From: Halorubellus salinus
Lineage (GTDB): Archaea; Halobacteriota; Halobacteria; Halobacteriales; Natrialbaceae
DNA length: 64,000 bases
Direction of reading: 5' to 3'
NCBI RefSeq assembly: GCF_020567525.1
Contig: NZ_JAJCVI010000004.1
Span: 372,001-436,000, forward strand
Part shown: positions 1-9,365 of the stretch, piece after piece
Numbering within the stretch: the stretch's first letter is position 1
Layout: each line of letters opens with the position of its first letter
Made by a program: the position numbers and the translations under genes
The notes under the pieces: generated by a model
What the model was told of the DNA's origin: nothing
The model's database searches: none
The model's input: only the letters and a program-made list of their open reading frames with translations

Positions 1-1050
1 CCGCCGCGCGACCGCGTCCGCGTCCGCCGGTGCGCAGATCACCTTCACCAGGTGCCCGGGCCGCGACTTCTTCATCGTCGTCGGGAGGATCGTCGTGTCG
101 TACGCCCCAGCGTCCGCGAGCGCGTCCTGGAGCCCACCGAGGACCTCCGGCGTCGCGTCGTCCAGGTTCGTCTCCAGCACCGCGACGTCCTCCCGACGGA
201 GACCGCTCGTCGCGTCACCGACCGACGCCCGCAGCACGTTCGGACGCGCGTCGAACGACTTCGAGCCCGCGCCGTAGCCGGACGCGTCCACCGTCATCGA
301 CGGCAGCGACTCCACGCCCTCGGCGTAGTGCGCGAGGATCGCTGCGCCCGTCGGCGTCAAGAGCTCGGCGTCGATAGGCCCACCGTGCACCTGCCAGTCC
401 GCGCGCTCGGCGAGCTCCATCACCGCCGGCGCCGGCACCGGGTACGTCCCGTGCGCCATCTCGACGCTCCCACCGCCGACCGATACGGGCGTCGTCACCA
501 CCCGCTCGACCCCGAGGTCGTGCACGAGCGCGCACGCCCCGAGGACGTCCGCGATGGCGTCGTCGGTCCCGACCTCGTGGAAGTGCGTCTCCACCAGCTC
601 GACGCCGTGCACGCTCGCCTCCGCCTCCCCGAGCAACTCGAAGACGGCGAGCGCGTCCTCGCGAACGCCCGACGACAGCTCCAGCCCCTCGACGAACTCG
701 ACGACCTCCGCGTACGACCGACTCGCACCGTGCCCCTCGCTCGAATCACCGTGGTCGTGGCTGTGGCCGTGGTCGTGGCTGTGGTCGTGGTCGTGGTCGT
801 GGCTGTGGTTGTCTGCGCTGTCGTCGCCGTCGTCGCCGTCCTCGGTCGTGCTGGCCGTAGCGTCGTCGTGGACGACGTCGACCTTCGTGGCGGTGATGCC
901 GTTCCTGTCGACGTCGTGGACGTCGTACGTGACGGGGAGTTGCGCGGCGAGGTCGTCGAGGACGCACGGGTCGGCGCCGGCGGCGACGAGCGCTCCGAGG
1001 AGCATGTCGCCGCTGGCGCCCGTACGGCCGTCGAACGCGAGCGTTCGCAT
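1..1050 (-). CDS. larC: LarC-like nickel-pincer cofactor protein, 3' end cut by window edge
   Basis: LarC (DUF111) inserts nickel into the pincer cofactor used by lactate racemase-type enzymes. The first 350 codons are present and the C-terminus runs off the left edge. Family landmarks are visible: an N-terminal FDGRTGASGDMLLGAL, then HFHEVGTDDAIADVLG, ETNLDDATPEVLG and KKSRPG near the cut. The start is the ATG at 1050, which gives the canonical MRTLAFD N-terminus. Between the N-terminal segment and the HFHEVG motif (about residues 70-105) is an insert of alternating His and Asp, a plausible nickel-binding loop. Transcribed away from a beta-propeller gene on the same strand, 99 bp upstream. 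Family assignment is firm; substrate enzyme is not visible here. Confidence 0.9.
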   Translation of the reverse strand, partial: MRTLAFDGRTGASGDMLLGALVAAGADPCVLDDLAAQLPVTYDVHDVDRNGITATKVDVVHDDATASTTEDGDDGDDSADNHSHDHDHDHSHDHGHSHDHGDSSEGHGASRSYAEVVEFVEGLELSSGVREDALAVFELLGEAEASVHGVELVETHFHEVGTDDAIADVLGACALVHDLGVERVVTTPVSVGGGSVEMAHGTYPVPAPAVMELAERADWQVHGGPIDAELLTPTGAAILAHYAEGVESLPSMTVDASGYGAGSKSFDARPNVLRASVGDATSGLRREDVAVLETNLDDATPEVLGGLQDALADAGAYDTTILPTTMKKSRPGHLVKVICAPADADAVARR

Positions 1051-1149
1051 ACTGCAAGGTGGTCGTGGGAGCGCGAAAAGCACCACGGTCCCCGGGCAAG
1101 GACGACAGCCGATCAGCGTCGCGTGCGAGTCGTCGTTCCGTGGTCGTCG

Positions 1150-2349
1150 CTACGCCCAGTTCACGGTCCAGCTCGACACCGATTGCATCGTGACGACCAC
1201 GAGCTGCTCGCCCGCGCGAACGAGCTCCACGGAGGCGCCCTCCGGCACGTCCACCTCACCCGTGATCGTGCCGTCAAGCAACTGGAGTGCGACGAGTCGC
1301 CCGCCGCCCGTGACGACGAACGCGGCGTCGTTCCAGAGCACGGGGCCGGCGGTCACGCGCCCGAGTTCGTCGGTTTCCCAGTAGCGCTCGCCCGAGTACG
1401 CGTCCAGACAGTGCACGCCGTCCTGGCCGCCGGCGACGACCCGGCCGCTCGCGACGGCCGGTTCGAGCAGCTGGCGGTTCCCGAACGGATGCCGGAACAT
1501 GAACGACTTCGTGGACAGGTCCATCGCGGTGAGATTCCGGCCGGCCGCGTACAGGACGTCGTCGTGGACCGCGACCGGTTCATCCATCCGGAACCCCCAG
1601 CGCTCGCGCGGGTCGAACACGCGCCGATCGTCCGCGTCGTACGCCGCGTTTGCGTTCGCGATACCCACGTAGAGCACGTCCTCGTGGAACGCGAAGTTAC
1701 TGATCGTCGTCGTCGGATCCCACGAGTACGCGAACCGGAGCTCGCCGTTCCGGTCGTCGAAGGCGTGCAGGGCGGCGGCGTTCGTCGTCGTCACCTCGGA
1801 GGACCCGACGAACACCTCGCCGCTACGAACGAGGATGTCCTCGACCATCGTCACCCCACCTGGGACGTCTACCGACCATTCGATGGAGTTGCCGTCGGGC
1901 GTGACGCGGTGGACCTGGGGCTGGTCAGCTCTCGTTCCGACGTAGAGCGCGTCCTCGGTCGCCGTCGTTGCCCATGCGTCCGCGTCTAGGGAGACGCCGT
2001 TCGTCGTCCCACCCGTCGCTGGGTCGATCGCACTCACGGCACCGTCGAACGCGTACAGCGTCTCGCCCGACACGGCGACCCGCGGCGAGGTGTCGCCACC
2101 GTCCAGGTCCGTGTTCGTCCACGCGTTCTCGATCGACTCGACCGCGACCGCGTCTGGTGGCTCGACAGGTTCGCGCGTCGTCGTCTCGGTGGCCGTGTCC
2201 GTCGCCGTCCGCTCGGTCGACGCCGTGACGCGCCTCGTCCCTTCGCCGCTCGGTCGCTCCGTTCCGTCGGTCGGTGGGGAGTCTTCGAGCCGGAGGCAAC
2301 CAGCGACCCCTGTCGTCGCGAGCGCCGCCAGGTACCGACGTCGATTCAT
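1150..2349 (-). CDS. Tat-exported PQQ-like beta-propeller lipoprotein
   Basis: 399 aa. The N-terminus has an RRR motif, a short hydrophobic stretch and a lipobox ending at Cys18 (TGVAGC), so it is probably exported by Tat and lipid-anchored on the outer face of the membrane. A Thr/Glu-rich linker follows to about residue 75. The rest is a series of short blades with repeated phrases such as LYAFDGAVSAIDPATG, LYVGTRADQP, LHAFDDRNGELRF and VHCLDAYSGERYW, typical of PQQ-like (outer-membrane-assembly BamB-like) propellers. No catalytic residues for a PQQ dehydrogenase can be recognised. Function is likely ligand or protein binding at the cell surface; this is inferred from fold only. Confidence 0.8.
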   Translation of the reverse strand: MNRRRYLAALATTGVAGCLRLEDSPPTDGTERPSGEGTRRVTASTERTATDTATETTTREPVEPPDAVAVESIENAWTNTDLDGGDTSPRVAVSGETLYAFDGAVSAIDPATGGTTNGVSLDADAWATTATEDALYVGTRADQPQVHRVTPDGNSIEWSVDVPGGVTMVEDILVRSGEVFVGSSEVTTTNAAALHAFDDRNGELRFAYSWDPTTTISNFAFHEDVLYVGIANANAAYDADDRRVFDPRERWGFRMDEPVAVHDDVLYAAGRNLTAMDLSTKSFMFRHPFGNRQLLEPAVASGRVVAGGQDGVHCLDAYSGERYWETDELGRVTAGPVLWNDAAFVVTGGGRLVALQLLDGTITGEVDVPEGASVELVRAGEQLVVVTMQSVSSWTVNWA

Positions 2350-2454
2350 ATTGCGTCACGCTCGCCACGAAAGAATGTCAGTGCTTCGATGTTAGCACGA
2401 TGACGGTTGCGATGTCGCGAGCAACTAAGTGCCGGCCGCTCGAAGAACCAGAGC

Positions 2455-2757
2455 GTGTTCGAGGGTCTGCGAGAACGATGGGCGGCGTGGCGCGGGGACG
2501 GCGAGCCGGCGCACTCGCGGCCGCTCGGCGTCGTCCAGAAGCGGGGGCGCGAGGTGTTCGGCGTGAAGCTCGGCGAAGCGAAGGGCTGGCAGCCCGACTG
2601 GCGGGACGTCGAGGACCTCCACGAGCAGGCGATGGAGCGCTACGACATCCGGCCGACGCCGGTCGGTCACGAGGTGGCGACGGTGCACTTCGACGCGGAC
2701 GGCCACGTCGTCGACGTGGAGTGGTTCGACGAACCACGGGCGCCCGAAGCGCCGTAA
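2455..2757 (+). CDS. Small haloarchaeal protein of unknown function
   Basis: 100 aa from a GTG start. A possible TATA element (AACTAAGT, 2423-2430) lies about 28 bases before this GTG, which fits a leaderless transcript and argues against the upstream TTG at 2407. The protein has an acidic and aromatic composition with no membrane segment, no Cys pair and no motif I recognise; the C-terminal half (VGHEVATVHFDADGHVVDVEW) looks like a short beta-meander. It sits head to tail upstream of cdc48 with 174 bp between them. Codon use resembles the neighbours, so it is likely a real gene, but I cannot assign a role. Confidence 0.65.
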   Translation: MFEGLRERWAAWRGDGEPAHSRPLGVVQKRGREVFGVKLGEAKGWQPDWRDVEDLHEQAMERYDIRPTPVGHEVATVHFDADGHVVDVEWFDEPRAPEAP

Positions 2758-2931
2758 GCGGCCACCGACGCCGACAGCGTTATGCGGTCCCCGAACGACC
2801 TTGCTAGTGAGTGGCATAGGTGGGTGGGTGACGTCCCGACGAGACGGCGACGGACCGCCGAAACCCAGTCTGAGCAAAAGACATATCGGGACCGGAGACC
2901 CACGTTCGACCATCCAGGCAGTCCCCAAATC

Positions 2932-5154
2932 ATGAACGAAGTCCAACTGGAGGTGGCGAAGGCGTACCCGAACGACTCGGGGCGCGGTATCGCGCGACTT
3001 GACCCGGATACGCTCCTGCACCTGAAGCTGAGCCCCGGCGACATCATCGAGATAGAAGGTGCGGACACGACCGCTGCGAAGGTCTGGCGCGCGGACCGGC
3101 AGGACTGGAACACCGACACCGTCCGCATCGACGGGTTCACGCGGCAGAACGCCGACGTCGGTATCGGCGAGCGCGTGACCATCCGGAAGGCCGAAGCGAC
3201 GAAAGCCGACAAGCTCACGCTCGCCCCGCCCGAGGAGGCCTCGGTGCAGTTCGGGAGCGACGCGGCGGGCATGGTCAAACGCCAGATCCTGAAGCGCCCG
3301 GTCGTCGAGCGCGACATCGTCCCCGTGATGTCCTCGACGAACCATCCCTTCATGCGCTCGCCCGGGCAAGCGATCCCGCTCATCGCGGTCGAGACCCAAC
3401 CCGAGGGCGTCGTCCTCATCACCGAGGACACCGACGTCGAGTTACGCGAGGAACCGATAAGCGGGTTCGAGAAGACCGGGGGCGGCATCACGTACGAGGA
3501 CATCGGTGGCCTCCAGGGCGAAATCCAGCGCGTCCGGGAGATGGTCGAACTCCCGATGAAGCACCCGCAGATCTTCAAGAAGCTCGGCATCGAGCCACCG
3601 CAGGGCGTGCTCCTGCACGGCCCGCCGGGCACCGGGAAGACGCTGCTGGCGAAGGCGGTCGCGAACGAGACGTCCGCGAGCTTCTTCTCCATCGCGGGCC
3701 CGGAGATCATCTCGAAGTACTACGGCGAGTCCGAACAGCAGTTACGCGAGATCTTCGAGGACGCGACCGAGGAGTCGCCCTCCATCATCTTCATCGACGA
3801 ACTGGACTCCATCGCGCCCAAGCGCGAGGACGTCACCGGCGAGGTCGAGCGTCGCGTCGTCGCCCAGCTGTTGACGATGATGGACGGCCTCGAATCCCGC
3901 GGGCAGGTCATCGTCATCGCGGCGACGAACCGCGTCGACTCCGTCGACCCGGCGCTCCGCCGCCCCGGTCGGTTCGACCGCGAGATCGAGATCGGCGTGC
4001 CCGACGAGACCGGGCGCGAGGAGATCCTCCAGATCCACACGCGCGGGATGCCCCTGAGTGACGACGTGAACCTCCCGAGTCTCGCGAGCGAGACGCACGG
4101 GTTCGTCGGCGCGGACATCGAGAGCCTCACGAAGGAGGCGGCGATGAAGGCACTCCGCCGGTACCTCCCCGAGATCGACCTGGACGAGGAGGACATCCCG
4201 CCGAGCCTCATCGACCGCATGATCGTGAAGCGCGACGACTTCCGCGGGGCGCTCAACGAGGTGGAGCCGAGTGCGATGCGGGAGGTGCTCGTCGAACTCC
4301 CGAAGATCTCGTGGGACGACGTCGGTGGCCTCGACGACGCGAAGCAGAACATCGAGGAAGCCATCCAGTGGCCGCTGAACAACCCCGAGAAGTTCGAGCG
4401 GATGGGCATCGACCCGCCAGCGGGTGTCTTGCTCTACGGGCCGCCCGGCACCGGGAAGACGCTGATGGCGAAAGCGGTCGCGAACGAGACGAACGCGAAC
4501 TTCATCTCGGTGCGTGGCCCGCAACTGCTCTCGAAGTGGGTCGGCGAGTCCGAGAAGGCGATCCGGCAGACGTTCCGGAAGGCACGCCAGGTCTCCCCGA
4601 CCGTCATCTTCTTCGACGAGCTCGACTCGCTCGCACCGGCTCGCGGCGGCGAGGTCGGGTCGAACGTCTCAGAGCGCGTCGTCAACCAGCTCCTCACGGA
4701 ACTCGACGGGCTCGAGGAGATGGGTGAAGTGATGGTCATCGGGGCGACGAACCGCCCGGACATGATCGACCCGGCGCTCATCCGGAGCGGTCGGTTCGAC
4801 CGTCTCGTGATGGTCGGCCAGCCCGAGCTCGAAGGCCGCGAGCAGATCCTCCAGATCCACACGGAGGACACGCCGCTGAGTCCGGACGTGAGTCTCCGCG
4901 AGCTCGCGGAGATGACGGACGGGTACGTCGGGAGCGACCTCGAATCGATTGCGCGTGAAGCCGCCATCGAGGCGTTGCGCGCGGACGAGGAAGCGGAGTC
5001 CGTCGAGATGAAGCACTTCCGGACTGCGATGGATTCCGTTCGGCCGACGATCAACGACGACCTCCTCGAGTACTACGACCAGATCGAGGACGACTTCCGT
5101 GGCGGCGCTGCGGAGACCCGCGACCGCCGCGGCGGCCGCATCGGGTTCCAGTAG
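2932..5154 (+). CDS. cdc48: CDC48/VCP-type AAA ATPase
   Basis: 740 aa, the usual length for archaeal CDC48. Hexameric ATP-driven unfoldase acting on substrates for the proteasome and membrane proteases. Domains in order: double-psi barrel N domain (about 1-190), D1 AAA module with Walker A GPPGTGKT near residue 230 and Walker [11 protein letters not shown]2 module with a second GPPGTGKT near residue 503 and Walker [10 protein letters not shown]. Both modules keep the second region of homology with paired Arg (RRPGRFDRE and RSGRFDR), so both rings look active. The start at 2932 gives MNEVQLEV, the normal family N-terminus; the in-frame upstream extension is not conserved in character. Stands alone between a small unknown gene and a surface protein. 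Confidence 0.97.
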   Translation: MNEVQLEVAKAYPNDSGRGIARLDPDTLLHLKLSPGDIIEIEGADTTAAKVWRADRQDWNTDTVRIDGFTRQNADVGIGERVTIRKAEATKADKLTLAPPEEASVQFGSDAAGMVKRQILKRPVVERDIVPVMSSTNHPFMRSPGQAIPLIAVETQPEGVVLITEDTDVELREEPISGFEKTGGGITYEDIGGLQGEIQRVREMVELPMKHPQIFKKLGIEPPQGVLLHGPPGTGKTLLAKAVANETSASFFSIAGPEIISKYYGESEQQLREIFEDATEESPSIIFIDELDSIAPKREDVTGEVERRVVAQLLTMMDGLESRGQVIVIAATNRVDSVDPALRRPGRFDREIEIGVPDETGREEILQIHTRGMPLSDDVNLPSLASETHGFVGADIESLTKEAAMKALRRYLPEIDLDEEDIPPSLIDRMIVKRDDFRGALNEVEPSAMREVLVELPKISWDDVGGLDDAKQNIEEAIQWPLNNPEKFERMGIDPPAGVLLYGPPGTGKTLMAKAVANETNANFISVRGPQLLSKWVGESEKAIRQTFRKARQVSPTVIFFDELDSLAPARGGEVGSNVSERVVNQLLTELDGLEEMGEVMVIGATNRPDMIDPALIRSGRFDRLVMVGQPELEGREQILQIHTEDTPLSPDVSLRELAEMTDGYVGSDLESIAREAAIEALRADEEAESVEMKHFRTAMDSVRPTINDDLLEYYDQIEDDFRGGAAETRDRRGGRIGFQ

Positions 5155-5262
5155 CTGGATTCTCGTCGTCCTCCCGCGGTCGTCGTTCGCTCGGGAACGG
5201 GCGCAATCCGGGTCGACCGTCTGCGGAAACGATTTTACGCGCGCTCCGCTTAGGACGCGCCA

Positions 5263-6906
5263 GTGTCTTCGGTTACCTCGACGCGTCGTACCGCAAACGG
5301 CCCGTATCGACCGACTCGTGACCCGCAGGTGCTCTTGCTCGTCGGCATCGTCGTCGCGGTCGTCGGCCTGTGGGTCGTCGGGGTGATGTCGCCGGCGACG
5401 CTCTCGGGTGGGGAGAGCGGGCCGGTGTTCCCGTTCCGCGATCAGAGCGAGGACGGGCAGGTGTCGGTGTCGGTGAACCGGTCGACGGTGGACTCCGGGG
5501 AACTGGTCGCGGTGACGGTGTCGGTCGACGGGAAGCCGGTGAGCGATGCGACGGTGCGGGTTGCGGGTGCGTCCTATGCGACGAGCGGTGATGGGACGGT
5601 CGTGGTGTCGGTCGACGACCCGGGGTCGTACGAGGTGACTGGCGTGCGTCCGGACGGGAATCGGTCGGCGACGACGGCCCTCCGGGTGCGGCGGTTCGAG
5701 AGTTCGCTGTCGGTGTCGGTCCCCGAGACCGTGGTGACTGGCGAGCCGGTGCCGGTTCGGGTGACTCGCGAGAACGGGAGCGTCGTCGACGCGGTCGTCG
5801 CCGCTGACGGGGAGCGCGTCCGGACTGGGTCGGACGGCGTCGCGAACGTGAGTTTCGGTGTCGCGGGCGAGTTCGAGGTGCGGGCGTCGAAGCAGCCGAC
5901 CGCCGAGTACCGGTTCGTCGAGGCCGCTGACACGGTGACGGTGGAGCGGCGAGCGGTGGGGTTGGTCGTGACCGCGAACCGGAGCGAGCCGCGCGTCGAC
6001 GAACCGGTCGCGGTGTCGGTGCGTCGTCGCGACACGGGCGAGGCGGTGAACGCGACGCTGTCGCTCGGCGGACGCACGCTGTCGACGGGCGCGGACGGCG
6101 TGGCGACCGTGCGCTTCGACGCCGCGGACGAGGTGGTCGTCGTGGCGGGCGCGAACCGGACGCCGGCGGTCCGGTTCGTCGACGACCGGACGCGCGTCGA
6201 CGTGCGACGGATTCCCGTCGAGCTCTCGGTGTCGGTGTCACCGGACCCGGTGCCAGAGGGCGAGCGAGCGCGGTTCGTCGTCCGGCGGACCGACACCGGC
6301 GAGCGCGTCGGTGCGACCGTCGAACTCTACGGGAGCGCGTACCCGACGGGGCCGGACGGCCGCGTCTCGTTCCCGTTCTACGTGCCGGGGAACGCGACGG
6401 TGTCGGCGTCGAAGGCGCCGACGCCGCGCGAGCGGTTCGTGCCCGCGAACGCGTCGTTCGTCGTCGTCGGCCCGGAGGTCGTCGCCGACGCGGTGACGGT
6501 CCCGGAGACGGCGCCCGCGGACGGGACCATGCGCGTGAACGCGACGCTCTCGAACGTCGGGAACGAGCGCGCGAGCGAGGACGCGGTGATCTCGGTCGGG
6601 ACCGCGACGACGCGCGTCCGGACGACCGTCCCGGCGGGCGAGACGACGAACGCGAGCTGGCAGGTGGCGACGCCGAACGCCACCGGGAACGTCACGGTCG
6701 TCGTCCACTACGAGGAGGTCCGCGTCGAGCGCACGGTCCGACTCGTCGCGTCGACGGACGCGGAATCGACGAACGCGACGGCCGACGGGTCGACGAACGC
6801 GACTACCCGCGAACGCGCCGAACCAGCGGCTGTGCACTCCGCTGAACCGGTGACGGTGGACTCCCCTGGGGCTTCGCGCGCGAGGAGTCAGCTGACTGCG
6901 TGGTAA
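5263..6906 (+). CDS. Membrane-anchored surface protein with Ig-like and CARDB-like repeats
   Basis: 547 aa from a GTG at 5263; a TATA-like GATTTTACG lies about 30 bases upstream. After a short basic cytoplasmic tail there is one transmembrane helix at about residues 23-45 (VLLLVGIVVAVVGLWVVGVM), then an all-beta extracellular region. At least four Ig-like repeats of about 85 residues share VxVNRSxVDSGExVAVTV-type openings followed by a G-A-D-G-V-A-T strand. Near 420-490 is a CARDB-like unit (VNATLSNVGNERASEDAVISVG). There are many N-x-S/T sequons, suggesting N-glycosylation. The tail after residue 500 is Asn/Thr-rich and lacks a second helix or CTERM motif, so the anchor is N-terminal only. 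Probable cell-surface structural or adhesion protein. Confidence 0.75.
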   Translation: MSSVTSTRRTANGPYRPTRDPQVLLLVGIVVAVVGLWVVGVMSPATLSGGESGPVFPFRDQSEDGQVSVSVNRSTVDSGELVAVTVSVDGKPVSDATVRVAGASYATSGDGTVVVSVDDPGSYEVTGVRPDGNRSATTALRVRRFESSLSVSVPETVVTGEPVPVRVTRENGSVVDAVVAADGERVRTGSDGVANVSFGVAGEFEVRASKQPTAEYRFVEAADTVTVERRAVGLVVTANRSEPRVDEPVAVSVRRRDTGEAVNATLSLGGRTLSTGADGVATVRFDAADEVVVVAGANRTPAVRFVDDRTRVDVRRIPVELSVSVSPDPVPEGERARFVVRRTDTGERVGATVELYGSAYPTGPDGRVSFPFYVPGNATVSASKAPTPRERFVPANASFVVVGPEVVADAVTVPETAPADGTMRVNATLSNVGNERASEDAVISVGTATTRVRTTVPAGETTNASWQVATPNATGNVTVVVHYEEVRVERTVRLVASTDAESTNATADGSTNATTRERAEPAAVHSAEPVTVDSPGASRARSQLTAW

Positions 6907-7060
6907 CTCGCGGTGAACGCCTCGCCGGTGGTGGTGTCATGGTGGCGCGTGGTCGCGTGTCGCGGTGCACTCGAACCGCGTCGTGACGCGGTGGAGATGC
7001 GTACTACCCTGGTAGTTACCGACTACCATCCGCAACGAGCCGGGATACTGTGACCAACTC

Positions 7061-7098
7061 TTAGGCGATTGTAAAACGTCTAGGCGCCTCTAAACCGT
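7061..7098. promoter_or_regulatory. Imperfect 19-bp direct repeat in an AT-richer intergenic region
   Basis: Two adjacent 19-bp units (7061-7079 and 7080-7098) share TTAGGCG...TAAA..CGT with about 14 matches. They lie in the 294-bp gap between the surface protein (ends 6906) and the small membrane protein (starts 7201). The same gap also has a perfect inverted repeat ACTACC-CT-GGTAGT at 7003-7016, a candidate terminator or operator, and a TATA-like CATTATAT at 7165-7172, about 30 bases before the ATG at 7201. The direct repeat could be a regulator site for the downstream gene; this is inference from spacing only. Confidence 0.35.
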
Positions 7099-7200
7099 TC
7101 ATGAAAAGTTAAAGTGTTGACTGGAGGGTGGTGAAAAGAGCTGAAACCGGTCGAATAATCTCGGCATTATATGCTCCTGTCGGTCAATGATGGAGATACG

Positions 7201-7434
7201 ATGGCATCCCCGCTCTCCGACTCCCGCGTCCTCCCCCACTCGCGGCACGTCACTGAATCGGTCGTCAAGCCAGTACGCTTCCTCGGGTTCTGGAGCGCAG
7301 TCGCCCTCCCCTTCCTCCACATTCCCCTGCTCCTGACCGGGCTCGATGGCGCCCCCGAGACGACCGCGTTCCTCGCGCTGTTCGCACTGAACGTCCTCGC
7401 GCTCGTCGTCGGTCACGGTCACGGCGACCACTGA
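7201..7434 (+). CDS. Small two-helix membrane protein
   Basis: 77 aa from the ATG at 7201, chosen because a TATA-like CATTATAT lies about 30 bases upstream; an in-frame ATG at 7171 would sit inside that promoter. Two hydrophobic segments are clear, about residues 28-46 (FLGFWSAVALPFLHIPLLL) and 52-71 (TAFLALFALNVLALVVG), and the protein ends in a His/Gly/Asp tail (GHGHGDH). No enzymatic motif. The His-rich tail could bind metal, but this is only a compositional hint. Followed directly by a 33-bp tandem repeat array. Confidence 0.65.
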   Translation: MASPLSDSRVLPHSRHVTESVVKPVRFLGFWSAVALPFLHIPLLLTGLDGAPETTAFLALFALNVLALVVGHGHGDH

Positions 7435-7460
7435 CCCGACGCTCGAATCGACTGCCGCCC

Positions 7461-7555
7461 TCCACTCGGCGACGTTCGAATCGACTCCCATCCTCCACTC
7501 GGCGACGTTCGAATCGACTCCCATCCTCCACTCGGCGACGTTCGAATCGACTCCA
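7461..7555. repeat. 33-bp tandem repeat, nearly three copies
   Basis: Units at 7461-7493, 7494-7526 and 7527-7555 (last one partial) are almost identical, beginning TCCACTCGGCGACGTTCG. A diverged partial copy (CGAATCGACTGCCGCCC) precedes the first. The array fills the gap between two convergent genes, so it lies in the 3' regions of both. Confidence 0.9.
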
Positions 7556-7586
7556 CCCCTGTTCCCGGTGTCGCCGTCTTTCGTTC

Positions 7587-8516
7587 TCAGGACGAGAGCA
7601 ACCGCTGGAGCGACGCGACCTCCTCGCGGAGCGCGTCGCGTTTCACGAGCGCGAAACCCGCGAAGATGACGAGGAAGCCGACGACGGTGTAGACCGTGGG
7701 GACCTCGCCGCGGATCGCCCACCCGGAGAGCGCCGCGAATATCGGAGCGACGTAACTCACCATGTTGATCTCGATGGGGCCGAGGCGCTCGAGGAGGTAG
7801 AAGTACAGCAGGAAGCCGAGCGCGGACGCGGCGAGTGACAGGTACGCGAGCGACCAGAGTGCGGTCGTCGTCCATTCGACGCCGAACGTCTGCGTCTCGC
7901 CGAGGCCGAGGGAGATGACGTGCATGATGAGTGCGCCGCCCGCCATCGACCACGCCTGCATCGTCTCGATGGGGAGTTCGGCGTCGGGGACCTTCGTCAG
8001 GACGCTCCCGAGCGCGAACGATGCGGCCGCGAGGAAGACGAGGGTCTTCGCGACCGCGCCGCCGGCGAGCAGGTTCGCGGGGTCGGGGCGGACGAGGACG
8101 GCGACGCCGACGAGCGCGAGGAGCGTTCCGGCGACGGTCCCCGGCGTCACGAGGTTCTCGGGGACGAGGAGTCGCGAGAAACCGGTCGTGAGGACTGGCG
8201 AGAGCGCGACGAGGACGGCGGCGACCGCGGACGTGACGGCGGGGTCGGTCTCGCCGACGAACAGGAAGACGTGGTACGCGGCGATCATGAGGGTCGCGCC
8301 GGCCGCGATCAGCGCCCACTCGCCGCGGCCACTGGGAATCCAGTGGTCGACGCGCCAGGCGGCGTACGCGAGCATGATGACGCCCGCGACGTCGTATCGG
8401 AGTGCCGCGAACAGGACCGGTGGGACGACCTCGACGCCCTCCTTGATGGCGAGGAACGCGCTCCCCCAGACGGCGGCGAGCACGACGAACAGGACGACGT
8501 CTCGATAACGGCTCAC
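7587..8516 (-). CDS. DMT-superfamily EamA transporter
   Basis: 309 aa from a GTG at 8516, which gives MSRYRDVVLFVVLAAVWGSAFLAIK, the usual N-terminus in this family; a TTG ten codons upstream is possible but adds nothing hydrophobic. Ten transmembrane helices can be counted, arranged as two EamA repeats of five. The second repeat has the typical LAASALGFLLYFYLLERLGP and SYVAPIFAALSGWAI. Likely exports or imports a small metabolite; substrate cannot be read from sequence. Convergent with the small membrane protein gene and divergent from the RNase H gene. Confidence 0.88.
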   Translation of the reverse strand: MSRYRDVVLFVVLAAVWGSAFLAIKEGVEVVPPVLFAALRYDVAGVIMLAYAAWRVDHWIPSGRGEWALIAAGATLMIAAYHVFLFVGETDPAVTSAVAAVLVALSPVLTTGFSRLLVPENLVTPGTVAGTLLALVGVAVLVRPDPANLLAGGAVAKTLVFLAAASFALGSVLTKVPDAELPIETMQAWSMAGGALIMHVISLGLGETQTFGVEWTTTALWSLAYLSLAASALGFLLYFYLLERLGPIEINMVSYVAPIFAALSGWAIRGEVPTVYTVVGFLVIFAGFALVKRDALREEVASLQRLLSS

Positions 8517-8656
8517 GTCGAACGCGACGACTGGCCGTTTCGTCAATGCTTCGATTCGAAGGGGCTTCTGCCGCTATCGAAACTCCCGAGCGCTCTACTG
8601 TGATACGGTCTCTCACGGGGGATGGATTTAAGTCTGAGAATCGCATCCTGTCAGCT

Positions 8657-9280
8657 ATGGCCGCTCACGGCCGTCCCGCACTGCGGGACCTGTTCGATGA
8701 GTCGCCGACCCCCCACATCGCGCACCCGCCCCGGACCCACCATCGAGATTTCTACGTGGCGACGGACGGGTCGTTCCGCGCGAACGACGACGGGGGTATC
8801 GGCGCCGTCATCGAGACTCGAGACGGCGAGCGCGTCGCTCGCATCGCCGCCAGCGACGACGCCCCGAACAACAACGTCGCCGAATACCGCGCGCTCCACC
8901 TCGGCCTGGACGTCGTCGCCGAGCGCGCCCCGGCGACAGCGACCGTCGGCGTCCTCGTCGACCACGACGAGCTCGCTGCGAACGTGAACAGCGCCGTCCT
9001 CGCCGGCCGCCACCCGGACTGGCAGCCGACGCGCGCCATCGAGGTGCCGACGGCGAGCGAGCACCACTGGCGCGGTATCCGCGCTCGCGTCTCCGGGTTC
9101 GACGAGGTGCGTGCAGCACGCATCCACTCCGAGGACAACCCCGCGCACTACCTCGCGAACGCACCGCGGGAGTACGCGCACGTCAACGAGGAACCCGACC
9201 GGTGCGTGCTCCCCGAGTCTCCAGGGTCCAGCCCGCAGTACCCGCCGCCGAGCCGCGCCGACCGCCACGCCTCCGACTAG
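8657..9280 (+). CDS. rnhA: Type 1 ribonuclease H family protein
   Basis: 207 aa. RNase HI fold nuclease that cuts RNA in RNA-DNA hybrids. The acidic catalytic set is visible: Asp37 in ATDGSF, Glu76 in NNNVAEYRAL, Asp102 or Asp104 in VDHDE, and Asp160 in HSEDNPAHYLAN. An extra N-terminal segment of about 30 residues precedes the first strand, and a Pro/Arg-rich tail of about 35 residues follows the domain. The start at 8657 is the first ATG before the segment, with ATTTAAG-like promoter bases at 8627-8633. Divergent from a DMT transporter. The family is clear; whether it acts on Okazaki primers or R-loops is not. Confidence 0.85.
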   Translation: MAAHGRPALRDLFDESPTPHIAHPPRTHHRDFYVATDGSFRANDDGGIGAVIETRDGERVARIAASDDAPNNNVAEYRALHLGLDVVAERAPATATVGVLVDHDELAANVNSAVLAGRHPDWQPTRAIEVPTASEHHWRGIRARVSGFDEVRAARIHSEDNPAHYLANAPREYAHVNEEPDRCVLPESPGSSPQYPPPSRADRHASD

Positions 9281-9365
9281 GTGGGCTGGCAGTCCGGCCA
9301 AGCTTCGCGCCACGGGGCAGTCTCTCGCTCTCGTTCGCGCTCGCGACGCCGCTGCCGGCGAGTGG

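Noticed and set aside
52-1989. 645-codon plus-strand frame across larC and the beta-propeller gene
   Set aside because: Arg/Val-rich, crosses two real minus-strand genes and their gap, and lacks any motif.
2782-2931. N-terminal extension of CDC48
   Set aside because: The 50 extra residues are unlike any CDC48 N-terminus; ATG 2932 gives the standard protein.
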